Below, piece by piece: positions 1 through 5,513 of a stretch of 9,360 bases of DNA; positions within the stretch are counted from its first letter, which is position 1; each line of letters opens with the position of its first letter. The position numbers were made by a program, and so were the translations under genes. The notes under the pieces were generated by a model. It was not told the origin of the DNA. It searched no databases and saw only the letters and a list, made by a program, of their open reading frames with translations. Source of the stretch: Candidatus Kerfeldbacteria bacterium (GTDB taxonomy: Bacteria; Patescibacteriota; Patescibacteriia; SBBC01); the NCBI GenBank assembly GCA_016204645.1, contig JACQKI010000065.1:1-9360 (forward strand). The letters are read 5' to 3'.

Positions 1-34
1 AACCATGCGTGTCTACCAGTTCCACCACGGCGGC
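1..34 (-). tRNA. tRNA-Leu, 5' part only (cut by window edge)
   Basis: Read on the minus strand from 34 down to 1, the sequence folds as the 5' portion of a class II tRNA: acceptor strand GCCGCCG, then TG, a 3-bp D stem (GTG/CAC) enclosing an 11-nt D loop with the usual TGGTAGA, a G at position 26, anticodon stem CATGG and the first two loop bases TT. The GGTGGAA..TGGTAGAC layout is typical of bacterial tRNA-Leu. The anticodon, variable arm and 3' half lie outside the window, so the isoacceptor is not seen. Its first base is one nucleotide past the stop codon of the GIY-YIG gene. Confidence 0.85.
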
Positions 35-35
35 A

Positions 36-302
36 TTATTTTTTCCGAAGAGATTTTAGAAATTCTTTTCCACTTCCGGATTTTAGATACTTTTCTCGTT
101 TTCTTGCTTCCTGTCTGGTCGGATAAGATTCAATGAGGATTGTTTGAAATGGAGCATATGGTCTTGTCGTCCTCTCCCTTCCATTGTTGTGTTGTTCAAT
201 TCGTCGGTTTGCGTTGTCTGTAAGTCCAATGTATATATAGTTCCTTCTAATACTATCAATTGCATATACAAAGTACATATAATGTTTTTGGCCCTGAACC
301 AT
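36..302 (-). CDS. Small GIY-YIG nuclease-family protein beside tRNA-Leu
   Basis: A stand-alone GIY-YIG domain of 80-88 residues, similar in size to the YhbQ-like single-domain family. Visible landmarks are the FVYAI strand opening the domain, the YIYIG core (the second half of the GIY-YIG signature), an arginine shortly after it and the REKYLKSG segment near the end that typifies this family. Known members are endonuclease-like; the activity here is inferred. The conserved domain begins at the ATG at 278. The outer ATG at 302 adds eight codons that coincide with the anticodon arm of a tRNA-Leu relic, so 278 is the likelier true start. The gene is clearly more AT-rich than the rest of the window, its stop lies one base from an apparently functional tRNA-Leu, and a broken tRNA-Leu half lies directly upstream. 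Together these suggest a mobile unit. No convincing ribosome binding site is seen. Confidence 0.82.
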   Translation of the reverse strand: MVQGQKHYMYFVYAIDSIRRNYIYIGLTDNANRRIEQHNNGRERTTRPYAPFQTILIESYPTRQEARKREKYLKSGSGKEFLKSLRKK

Positions 303-366
303 GCGCGCCTGCCCTGTCTGCCGACAGGCAGGCGGCAGGCAGGTCTACCAACTTCACCACTCGCCC
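289..366 (-). pseudogene. Degenerate tRNA-Leu(CAG) 5' half fused to the GIY-YIG gene
   Basis: On the minus strand from 366 the sequence follows the tRNA-Leu plan: acceptor strand GGGCGAG, TG, D-stem GTG, an 11-nt D loop ending TTGGTAGA, then a 36-nt palindromic insert, then CGC, G, anticodon stem CATGG and loop TTCAGGG (anticodon CAG, G37). The 3' side of the anticodon stem starts as CCA and then diverges into the GIY-YIG gene. No variable arm, T arm or 3' acceptor strand follows, so this is a relic. It shares GTGGTG, TGGTAGAC and CGCATGGTT with the tRNA gene at 1-34 but differs in its acceptor strand. Confidence 0.72.
308..343. repeat. GC-rich palindromic repeat in the tRNA relic
   Basis: Arms CCTGC and CTGTC (308-318, with one bulged C) pair with GACAG and GCAGG (323-332) around a TGCC loop. 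A partial second copy of the 3' arm, GGCAGGCAGG, follows at 334-343. From memory, repeats built on CCTGCC/GGCAGG are common between and inside genes of Patescibacteria. Here it separates the D loop from the 3' strand of the D stem of the tRNA-Leu relic. Confidence 0.75.
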
Positions 367-384
367 TCATGAGAACGCTCGAAA

Positions 385-424
385 TGTGACCTTCGATCAC
401 TAAACTTACCATCCTCTGGTCACA
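385..424 (-). terminator. Possible weak terminator after the solute-binding gene
   Basis: TGTGACC (385-391) and GGTCACA (418-424) are perfect 7-bp inverted arms with a 26-nt loop, located 18 bases past the stop codon of the solute-binding protein gene. Only a short T run follows on the minus strand and the loop is long, so termination is a weak inference. Confidence 0.25.
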
Positions 425-442
425 CGTCAAATGTCAAACGTT

Positions 443-2248
443 TTACTTAAGCGCTAATTTGGTTTTTACGTACCAGCCTTCGATGTTGGCAAAGCGGTCG
501 GCCGGCGAGGTGACGTACTGAACGTCGAAGCCATGGACGCGTTTGGCCAAGCCGTAAGTATAGTACGGCGAGTAGAGGAAGATGGCTGGCAACTGTTCGG
601 CTAGTAGTCGCTGGAAGGCAATGCGCTTCTCGGAGACCACGGCCGGGTCAGCAGTAGCACGCAGCTCCTCGAGCAGTTTGTCCGCGTCTTTGTTGAAAAA
701 AGTGGTTAGATTGAGGCCGGGGTCGCGGTCTTGCGACGAGTGCCAGAACGGGTAGAGGTCGCCTTCGCCCGGCAGGATTTCGCCGTAGAGCAGGACGTCG
801 TAGTCGCGGGGCTTGATGATGTCCTTGGCAATCAGCGTAGCGTCGACCGGCTTGACGTAGACTTTGACGCCGACGCTTTCCCACTGCCGTTTAATCATTT
901 CAACCATGTCCAGGTCTTCGGTTTGGTCAACTACGGTGATGGTCAAAGTAAGTTCGTCGTTACCCTTCTTGCGAATTGAACTGCCTTCCGGCTTGGTCCA
1001 GCCGGCCGCTTCGAGCGTGCTGTTAGCGCTGGCTGAGTCGTATGCCGGTTGGAGCTGGCCAGCATGCCCGGGCAGGGCCGAAGCAAACGGTCCGTCAACG
1101 ATGGTGGCGGCGCCGTGGAGCACGTCGTTGACCAGGTCAGTTCGCGGCGTGGCCTGGGCCAAGGCGCGACGGACTTCGATCGGCTTTAACAGGTTCCGGC
1201 GACCGTTGAAGAACAGGGCGGTGTAGCGGGGCAGCTGCAGATCGCGGCTTTGGACTTGCTTAAGCTCGCCGCGGACATCGGATGGTACGACGCTGACGCT
1301 CTCGACGCGCTTGGACTGCAGGGCGTCGATGGCGCTCAGCATTTCCGGAAAAATTTTTAAGGTCAGCCGGTCGAGGTACGGGGGGTGCCCGTGGTAGTAT
1401 TGGTTGCGGACGAGGCGAAACTCTTTGACGGCTCCGGTGCCACCGTCGCGCTTGAGCGATTCGAAGGCAAAAGGTCCGGCGCCGACCGGTTTTATGTTGT
1501 ACTCGACCAGGGCGAAGCTCGACGGCGGTACGTCTCCCCAGATGTGGGCCGGAACGATGCCGACCGTCAGGCCGGACAGGAAGCCGGCCGAGGCTTGGCT
1601 GAGCGTGAAGCGGACGGTCCGTTCGTCAACCCGCTCGACCTTGACGTTGCGGAATTGGCTACGCAGGGGACTTTTGTACAGCTGGTCCTGGATGAGCGTG
1701 AAGGTCAGCAGCACATCTTCGATGTTGAGCGGTTCGCCGTCAGACCAGCGGAGACCGGCGCGCAGTATGACGGTGTAGATTTTCTTGTCTTGGCTGATGT
1801 CGACGGACTCAGCCAGGCTGGGAACGATCTCCTGCCGCTCGTTGCGCTTGAGCAAGCCGGCGAAGAGCAGGCGGGACAGGTCACGATCGACGTCGTTGGT
1901 GCCGAGCAGGATGGGATTGATGTACTGCGGCGTGCCGACCAGCGCCTCGACCACTTCGCCGCCCGGCCGCGGCAGGTGGGTGACGCTTCGGGCGTAAACG
2001 CGGACGCCGAGGAAGAGTAGGGCCACGATCACGAATCCGCCGAGGGCGCGGATTAAGAAGAATTCAGACGGCGGCAAAACCTTGGCCAGGTAGCGGAGCT
2101 GCCGGAGGCTCGGCAGCCGGCCTTTGGCTAAGGTGTGGACGAGAGCCCGCTCGCGGTCGGCGACTGGGTCGTGCTCAGCCGGCCCGGCCGCCGGCTTGCC
2201 GCGGCCGGAACGCAGGCGCCGAATGATGGACGGTAAGGGATTGATCAC
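443..2248 (-). CDS. Membrane-anchored ABC-type peptide/solute-binding protein (SBP family 5)
   Basis: A 601-residue extracytoplasmic solute-binding protein of the DppA/OppA type (SBP_bac_5). Residues 1-60 are basic and presumably cytoplasmic. A single membrane helix lies at about 64-84 (FVIVALLFLGVRVYA). There is no lipobox cysteine, so the protein is probably held by this helix. The binding domain follows: the start of lobe I around 95-125 (GGEVVEALVGTPQYINPIL, NDVD) and the segment LRWSDGEPLNIEDV, characteristic of the family. Known relatives deliver oligopeptides or other solutes to ABC permeases; none is encoded here, so the ligand is unknown. The start is a GTG 14 bases past the secG stop with no Shine-Dalgarno sequence, implying co-transcription and possibly coupled translation with secG. 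Membrane-anchored forms of this protein next to secG fit a Patescibacteria genome. Confidence 0.88.
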   Translation of the reverse strand: MINPLPSIIRRLRSGRGKPAAGPAEHDPVADRERALVHTLAKGRLPSLRQLRYLAKVLPPSEFFLIRALGGFVIVALLFLGVRVYARSVTHLPRPGGEVVEALVGTPQYINPILLGTNDVDRDLSRLLFAGLLKRNERQEIVPSLAESVDISQDKKIYTVILRAGLRWSDGEPLNIEDVLLTFTLIQDQLYKSPLRSQFRNVKVERVDERTVRFTLSQASAGFLSGLTVGIVPAHIWGDVPPSSFALVEYNIKPVGAGPFAFESLKRDGGTGAVKEFRLVRNQYYHGHPPYLDRLTLKIFPEMLSAIDALQSKRVESVSVVPSDVRGELKQVQSRDLQLPRYTALFFNGRRNLLKPIEVRRALAQATPRTDLVNDVLHGAATIVDGPFASALPGHAGQLQPAYDSASANSTLEAAGWTKPEGSSIRKKGNDELTLTITVVDQTEDLDMVEMIKRQWESVGVKVYVKPVDATLIAKDIIKPRDYDVLLYGEILPGEGDLYPFWHSSQDRDPGLNLTTFFNKDADKLLEELRATADPAVVSEKRIAFQRLLAEQLPAIFLYSPYYTYGLAKRVHGFDVQYVTSPADRFANIEGWYVKTKLALK

Positions 2249-2255
2249 CGTTCGA

Positions 2256-2272
2256 CCGAAGCTTAGCTTCGG
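2256..2272 (-). promoter_or_regulatory. Hairpin over the secG stop codon
   Basis: CCGAAGC (2256-2262) and GCTTCGG (2266-2272) form perfect 7-bp arms whose 3-nt loop is the secG stop codon (TAA on the minus strand). The GTG start of the solute-binding gene lies eight bases downstream. There is no T run, so this is more likely a structure affecting translation coupling or mRNA stability than a terminator. The function is inferred. Confidence 0.4.
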
Positions 2273-2487
2273 ACGATGACCGAAGCGAGGGCGCTAGCAA
2301 AGAAGAGCACGGCCACGACGATGGTGGCAATGAACAGCATCTTTTCGGCGCCGCGCCGCGTACTGTAGACGTTGCCTTCGCCGCCGCCGAACACGCCGCC
2401 CAGGCCGCTGCCCTTGTTCTGCAGCAAAATCGCGCCGACGAGAATCGCGGCCAGGACGATCTGAATGATGTTGAAGATTCGAGACAT
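2263..2487 (-). CDS. secG: Preprotein translocase subunit SecG
   Basis: A 74-residue protein with the full SecG pattern: an N-terminal membrane helix (IIQIVLAAILVGAILLQN, about 7-24), the glycine-rich loop with the family motif LLQNKGSGLGGVFGG, a short segment with STRRGAEK just before the second helix, and a second helix (LFIATIVVAVLFFASALA, about 51-69). SecG is the auxiliary subunit of the SecYEG channel and aids SecA-driven export across the cytoplasmic membrane. Length is normal. The ATG lies about 30 bases downstream of the predicted transcription start and has no Shine-Dalgarno sequence. The solute-binding protein gene follows after 14 bases, so the two probably share a transcript. Confidence 0.93.
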   Translation of the reverse strand: MSRIFNIIQIVLAAILVGAILLQNKGSGLGGVFGGGEGNVYSTRRGAEKMLFIATIVVAVLFFASALASVIVRS

Positions 2488-2523
2488 CGGGTTTGTCGGT
2501 AAGGGCTGACTGAGGCTCTGTGC

Positions 2524-2552
2524 ACGCTACCACGGAGAAGCGCTCGTGTCAA
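2524..2552 (-). promoter_or_regulatory. Promoter of the secG operon
   Basis: On the minus strand a perfect -35 TTGACA (2552-2547) is followed after 17 bases by TAGCGT (2529-2524). The predicted start near 2517 leaves a leader of about 30 bases before the secG ATG. The -35 hexamer overlaps the TGA stop of the preceding 42-residue gene. Confidence 0.6.
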
Positions 2553-2677
2553 CGACGGGTTTTGGACGAGGCAATCAGGCGCTGCAGTCGTTTAACCGAA
2601 GCGCCGGTCACTTTCATGGTTGGGCGCTTCTTTATTTCCCGGCGTTCGGCTCTGGTGCTCGGTCGGGGTCGGGACAT
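2549..2677 (-). CDS. Small basic protein, 42 residues, unknown function
   Basis: An ATG-to-TGA reading frame on the minus strand just upstream of secG. The product is very basic (13 Arg/Lys among the first and last stretches, e.g. RAERREIKKRP) with a C-terminal half beginning MKVTGASVKRLQRLI, which looks like a short amphipathic helix. The charge would suit nucleic acid or ribosome association, but I do not recognise the family with certainty. There is no Shine-Dalgarno sequence and no clear promoter of its own. Its stop codon is embedded in the -35 box of secG. The opposite strand is also open over much of this stretch, but that frame has no ribosome binding site and would run into the secG promoter. 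A real gene is likely but not certain. Confidence 0.5.
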   Translation of the reverse strand: MSRPRPSTRAERREIKKRPTMKVTGASVKRLQRLIASSKTRR

Positions 2678-2695
2678 GGGTTGATGGTACTACGC

Positions 2696-2724
2696 TTGAC
2701 AAAATCAGTCAGGACTGATAACTT
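2696..2724 (+). promoter_or_regulatory. Promoter with operator-like inverted repeat
   Basis: A perfect -35 TTGACA (2696-2701), a 17-bp spacer and TAACTT (2719-2724), predicted to start transcription near 2731 toward the exported-protein gene. The spacer contains ATCAGTC-AG-GACTGAT (2704-2719), a perfect 7-bp inverted repeat around a 2-base centre whose last base is the first base of the -10. A dimeric repressor bound there would block RNA polymerase; that role is inferred. Confidence 0.62.
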
Positions 2725-2744
2725 TGTTCCTTAGTCCGCCTTAA

Positions 2745-2806
2745 GCATGCCTGGGGTGGACAAGGAAGCCAGTCATGGCAGGCATGCACAGACCTTCTGT
2801 AGGAGG
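2745..2806 (+). promoter_or_regulatory. Structured leader of the exported-protein gene
   Basis: A long stem with 9-bp arms GCATGCCTG (2745-2753) and CAGGCATGC (2779-2787) is followed by ACAGA-CCT-TCTGT (2788-2800), then the Shine-Dalgarno sequence AGGAGG (2801-2806), five bases before the ATG. An alternative pairing of CCTTC (2793-2797) with GGAGG (2802-2806) would occlude the ribosome binding site and is incompatible with the small hairpin. The sequence shows the pairing potential; a regulatory switch is inference. Confidence 0.4.
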
Positions 2807-2811
2807 TTGGG

Positions 2812-3321
2812 ATGACTCCCATCACCCGCCGGAACGGTCTCACGCTCCTGCTGCTGTGTTTCGGCCTCGTCGTCGCCGTGATGGTGACGGTCATGCCGCA
2901 GCACTTGCAGGCCAATTCGTCCCCCGACAACGCGGCCTTCGCCGCCACCCCGCTCAACCCGCCCAACGCCGCCACCACGTCGGAGGTCGTGGTTCTCGGC
3001 GACCAGGTCGCGTGCTCGTGGACCAACACCACGACGAACGCCATTTCGGATAATTTCGACAACTGCGACGCGACCGTCGCGATCTGCCCCGGCCACGCGC
3101 AGAACGTCGGGAACATGTTCGCGGACGTCATCTGGAGCGCCGGTTCGGCGCCGCCCCTCGACGTCGGTAGCAGCGACTACGCGCTGACACCGATGAACTC
3201 GACGGGCGCGAGCAACGGCAACGTGTACGCGACGACCACGGGCACCGACAGCGAAGCCCTGGTCACGAAGATCGCCATGCGGGAGGACGGCACCCACCGG
3301 TTCACGGCGGCGCGCACCTAG
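2812..3321 (+). CDS. Exported protein of unknown function, 169 residues
   Basis: The ATG is preceded by a perfect AGGAGG at five bases, itself behind a good promoter. Residues 1-34 look like a signal peptide or signal anchor: basic TRR at 6-7, hydrophobic core 9-28 (LTLLLLCFGLVVAVMVTVM), and a possible cleavage after LQA at 34. The rest is hydrophilic and rich in Thr, Ser, Asn, Ala and Asp, with few aromatic residues and three cysteines (68, 85, 92) that could form a disulfide outside the cell. This composition suits a surface or secreted protein; I recognise no family. Codons are strongly GC-ending, which opens a 194-codon antisense frame that I regard as a shadow. It is a single-gene unit, convergent with uvrC and divergent from the secG operon. 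Its strong ribosome binding site matches the small-protein operon at 5512-7021, not the housekeeping genes. Confidence 0.72.
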   Translation: MTPITRRNGLTLLLLCFGLVVAVMVTVMPQHLQANSSPDNAAFAATPLNPPNAATTSEVVVLGDQVACSWTNTTTNAISDNFDNCDATVAICPGHAQNVGNMFADVIWSAGSAPPLDVGSSDYALTPMNSTGASNGNVYATTTGTDSEALVTKIAMREDGTHRFTAART

Positions 3322-3568
3322 GCGCCACCTCGAACTGACGGGAACTTCGCACACCACATCCGCTGAAGCGGATCCAGGCCTCTGAGCCTGAACACGGCCC
3401 TGCGGGCACTCATCGATTGATTCTGATCGAGCGAGTGCCCCGGGGTCACTTTGTTATCGACCGTGATGCGCTTTTGACGACCCGCGGACTGCCGCCGCCA
3501 TTCGGCGGGGTCCCGCCGTCCTTAGAATTTTAAAATTGTTGTGGCGGGAAAAGTCCGCGCTGTTGTTT
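3322..3568. other. Convergent intergenic region rich in inverted repeats
   Basis: No gene is seen between the exported-protein gene and uvrC, which converge here. Several hairpins are present: ATCCGC-TGAA-GCGGAT (3358-3373); GGGCACTC/GAGTGCCC (3404-3411 with 3433-3440), whose interior also holds TCGAT/ATCGA; CGGCGGG-GT-CCCGCCG (3503-3518), followed by an A/T-rich stretch with the palindrome AATTTTAAAATT; and a short GCGG/CCGC stem (3544-3558) followed on the plus strand by a T-rich run. The last two are the best candidates for terminators, but none is canonical in both stem and T tract. A small structured RNA cannot be excluded. Confidence 0.4.
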
Positions 3569-5374
3569 TTACAAATGCTCTCGTAACAACCCGGTTTTTT
3601 TCTTACCAATAAGACTTTCTAATACCTGATCGTTGGCCTCACGAATACCTTGGACGCTGCCGAATTTTTGCAGCAGCAGTTTTTTGAGCTTCGGTCCGAT
3701 GCCCGGTACTTCGTCGAGCAGTGACTTGGCGGCGGCGGTGCCGTGCCGTTGCCGGTAGTAACCAACGGCAAAGCGATGCGCTTCGTCACGAATGCGCTGA
3801 ATTAAAAACAAGCCTTCACTGTCTTTTGGTAAACGAATAGATTCTTTTTGTCCCGGCCGAAAGATTTCTTCTTCACGCTTTGCCAAGCCGACGGTCGGAA
3901 CGAGCACTTGGAGTTCACGCAGGACTGCCAAGGCGGCATTGAGCTGGCCTTTGCCGCCGTCGATGATGACTAAGCTCGGGTTAGGCCACCCCCCCTCTCC
4001 TCCCCTCGGCTTCGCCGTGGCCTCTCCTCGTTGAGGGGAGTGTCGACCAAACCGCCGCCGCAGGACTTCCTGCAGCATGGCGTAGTCGTTGCTGCCAGCC
4101 ACGGTTTTGATCCGAAACTTTTTGTAGTCTGATTTCTTCGGCAGCCCGTGCTCGAAGACGACCAGCGAGCCGACCGCGTACGTACCCTGGACATTGGAAA
4201 TGTCGTAGCATTCGATCCGTCCTGGCGGCTCAGTCAGGAGCAGCGCCTGGGCCAGTTCTTGCAGCCCGAGCTTGGCCCGCGCTTCTTTGGAGAGCCACTC
4301 GCGCTGCTTGCGCTCGAGGTAGTCTTTGGCGTTCGACTCGGCCAGCAGCACCAACTTGCGCCGCCGGCCCCGGTTAGGAGCTTCGATTCGGAGCAGCAGG
4401 GCCTGGGCGACAGTTGCGTGCTCGGTCGGCAAGAGGCGCGTGACCACGGTCCGCGGGTGGTCAGTTGACTGGGCGTAGAACTGGGTGATGAACGACGACA
4501 GGACTTCGGCGTCCGGCTGTCCGGCGGTCTGTCGCAGCATCAAGAGCTGGCGATTTAAGAGCTTACCTTGCCGGACTTGAAAAAGGTTGACGGCGGTCAA
4601 GTCGGCTAACCGGGCAAAGCCGACGTAATCTTCATCTTCCAGTTTAGTGGAAACTACTTTTTGTTCGGCCGCGACTTTTTGTACGGCGTAGATGCGGTCG
4701 CGCAGCCGAGCGGCCAGCTCGTATTCGTGGCGGGCCGAAGCCTGTTGCATCTGCTGTTTCAGATCCTGCAACGTGCTGGCCACGTCGCCCTGGAGAAAGC
4801 GAATCAGGCCGTGGACAATTGCGGCGTACCGCTCCCGGCTACCTGGCCCAAAGTCGTGACCCAGGCAGCGACCGAGCCGGGCGTCGAAGCACGGTCGGTT
4901 AGCCGGTTCAGTGCAACGGCGGTAGGGGAAGACGCGCTTGAGCAGCTCGAGCGTCTGCTTGACCGCGTAGCCTGAGGTAAACGGTCCGAAGTACCGGCTA
5001 CCGTCTTTCGCAATCCGACGGACAGTCTCGACGCGGGGAAAGTCATCCTTGAGCGTAATCCGGATGTACTGGTAGTATTTGTCGTCGGTAAAAATGACGT
5101 TGTACGGCGGCCGATGTTTTTTGATCAGCGTGGCTTCGAGCAGCAAGGCTTCGGTTTCCGAATCGACAATGATGTACTCGAGATCATCGATCTTGCTGAC
5201 CATGATTTGCTTGGCCGGATCGAGGGAGTTTGATGCTTGAAAGTAGCTGCGGACGCGGCTGCGGAGTGACTTGGCTTTGCCGACGTACAAGACCGACCCG
5301 GCTGCGTCTTTGAACAGATAGACGCCGGGTTTGACGGGAAGTTTACTCAGGATGACTCGGATTTTTTTAGTCAT
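3569..5374 (-). CDS. uvrC: Excinuclease ABC subunit C
   Basis: A 601-residue UvrC, full length for the family. It makes the 3' and 5' incisions of nucleotide excision repair on UvrB-marked damage. Domains in order: GIY-YIG nuclease (GVY at 17-19, YVG at 30-32, Arg40, catalytic Glu80 in EALLLE); cysteine-bearing region near 130-150; UVR motif for UvrB contact (about 200-240, ARHEYELAARLRDRI); RNase H-like nuclease with the first catalytic Asp in ECYDISN, the second in VIIDGGKGQ and the histidine in DEAHRFAV; and tandem helix-hairpin-helix with VPGIGPKLKK near the end. The ATG at 5374 was chosen over an upstream in-frame ATG at 5518 because homology starts with LPVKPGVYLF a few residues in, and an extended -10 promoter lies immediately upstream. 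It has no Shine-Dalgarno sequence and only a few bases of predicted leader. An unusual insert of about 17 residues sits near 445-461. Confidence 0.96.
   Translation of the reverse strand: MTKKIRVILSKLPVKPGVYLFKDAAGSVLYVGKAKSLRSRVRSYFQASNSLDPAKQIMVSKIDDLEYIIVDSETEALLLEATLIKKHRPPYNVIFTDDKYYQYIRITLKDDFPRVETVRRIAKDGSRYFGPFTSGYAVKQTLELLKRVFPYRRCTEPANRPCFDARLGRCLGHDFGPGSRERYAAIVHGLIRFLQGDVASTLQDLKQQMQQASARHEYELAARLRDRIYAVQKVAAEQKVVSTKLEDEDYVGFARLADLTAVNLFQVRQGKLLNRQLLMLRQTAGQPDAEVLSSFITQFYAQSTDHPRTVVTRLLPTEHATVAQALLLRIEAPNRGRRRKLVLLAESNAKDYLERKQREWLSKEARAKLGLQELAQALLLTEPPGRIECYDISNVQGTYAVGSLVVFEHGLPKKSDYKKFRIKTVAGSNDYAMLQEVLRRRFGRHSPQRGEATAKPRGGEGGWPNPSLVIIDGGKGQLNAALAVLRELQVLVPTVGLAKREEEIFRPGQKESIRLPKDSEGLFLIQRIRDEAHRFAVGYYRQRHGTAAAKSLLDEVPGIGPKLKKLLLQKFGSVQGIREANDQVLESLIGKKKTGLLREHL
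4000..4040. repeat. Palindromic element inserted in uvrC
   Basis: CTCCCCTC (4000-4007) and GAGGGGAG (4033-4040) are perfect 8-bp inverted arms. The interior carries GGC-TTC-GCC (4008-4016). A 9-base direct repeat CCTCTCCTC occurs at 3994-4002 and 4021-4029. The element is read in frame as Ser/Pro/Gly/Arg/Glu-rich residues between RRRFGR and WPNPSLVIIDGG of UvrC, where the E. coli protein has a shorter linker. It resembles a protein-compatible repeat insertion into a surface loop. Confidence 0.6.
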
Positions 5375-5386
5375 CGGCACGGCGAA

Positions 5387-5395
5387 AGTATAACA
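5387..5395 (-). promoter_or_regulatory. Extended -10 promoter of uvrC
   Basis: On the minus strand TGT (5395-5393) directly precedes TATACT (5392-5387), an extended -10 element; no good -35 is seen. Transcription would begin near 5380, giving an almost leaderless mRNA for the ATG at 5374 and excluding the more distal in-frame start. Confidence 0.5.
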
Positions 5396-5423
5396 TGCGT
5401 TACGGTGTCGGCCATGTTTCTGC

Positions 5424-5452
5424 TTGACGCGCAGACGAAACCAGAGTATACC
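5424..5452 (+). promoter_or_regulatory. Promoter of the small-membrane-protein operon
   Basis: TTGACG (5424-5429), a 17-bp spacer and TATACC (5447-5452), pointing away from uvrC. The predicted start near 5459 leaves a leader of about 50 bases before the first small gene. Confidence 0.6.
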
Positions 5453-5493
5453 GCAATCGTCTTGCTGCACTGACACGAACCGGTGACCCGAAG

Positions 5494-5513
5494 AACGAAG
5501 GAGGTGCTTCGTT
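5494..5513 (+). promoter_or_regulatory. Hairpin over the ribosome binding site and TTG start
   Basis: AACGAAG (5494-5500), loop GAGGTG, CTTCGTT (5507-5513): perfect 7-bp arms. The Shine-Dalgarno AAGGAGGTG (5498-5506) is split between stem and loop, and the first two bases of the TTG start (5512-5514) are paired. Folding should lower initiation at the first gene of the operon; any regulated opening is inference. Confidence 0.45.

Noticed and set aside
308..343. CRISPR-like array
   Set aside because: There is one palindrome with a partial second arm and no regularly spaced repeats or cas genes.
36..366. A group I intron with a homing GIY-YIG gene interrupting one tRNA-Leu
   Set aside because: Bacterial tRNA-Leu can carry such introns, but downstream the tRNA begins again at its 5' acceptor end and does not continue with its 3' half, and I see no intron core. 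Two tRNA copies fit better.
1385..2020. A 211-codon plus-strand frame opposite the solute-binding protein gene
   Set aside because: The opposite strand encodes a recognisable SBP family 5 protein with a membrane anchor; this frame is its GC-driven shadow.
2773..3357. A 194-codon frame on the minus strand opposite the exported-protein gene
   Set aside because: It has no ribosome binding site or promoter, and its Arg/Val/Gly-rich product is typical of the antisense of GC-ending codons. The plus-strand gene has a promoter, AGGAGG and a signal sequence.
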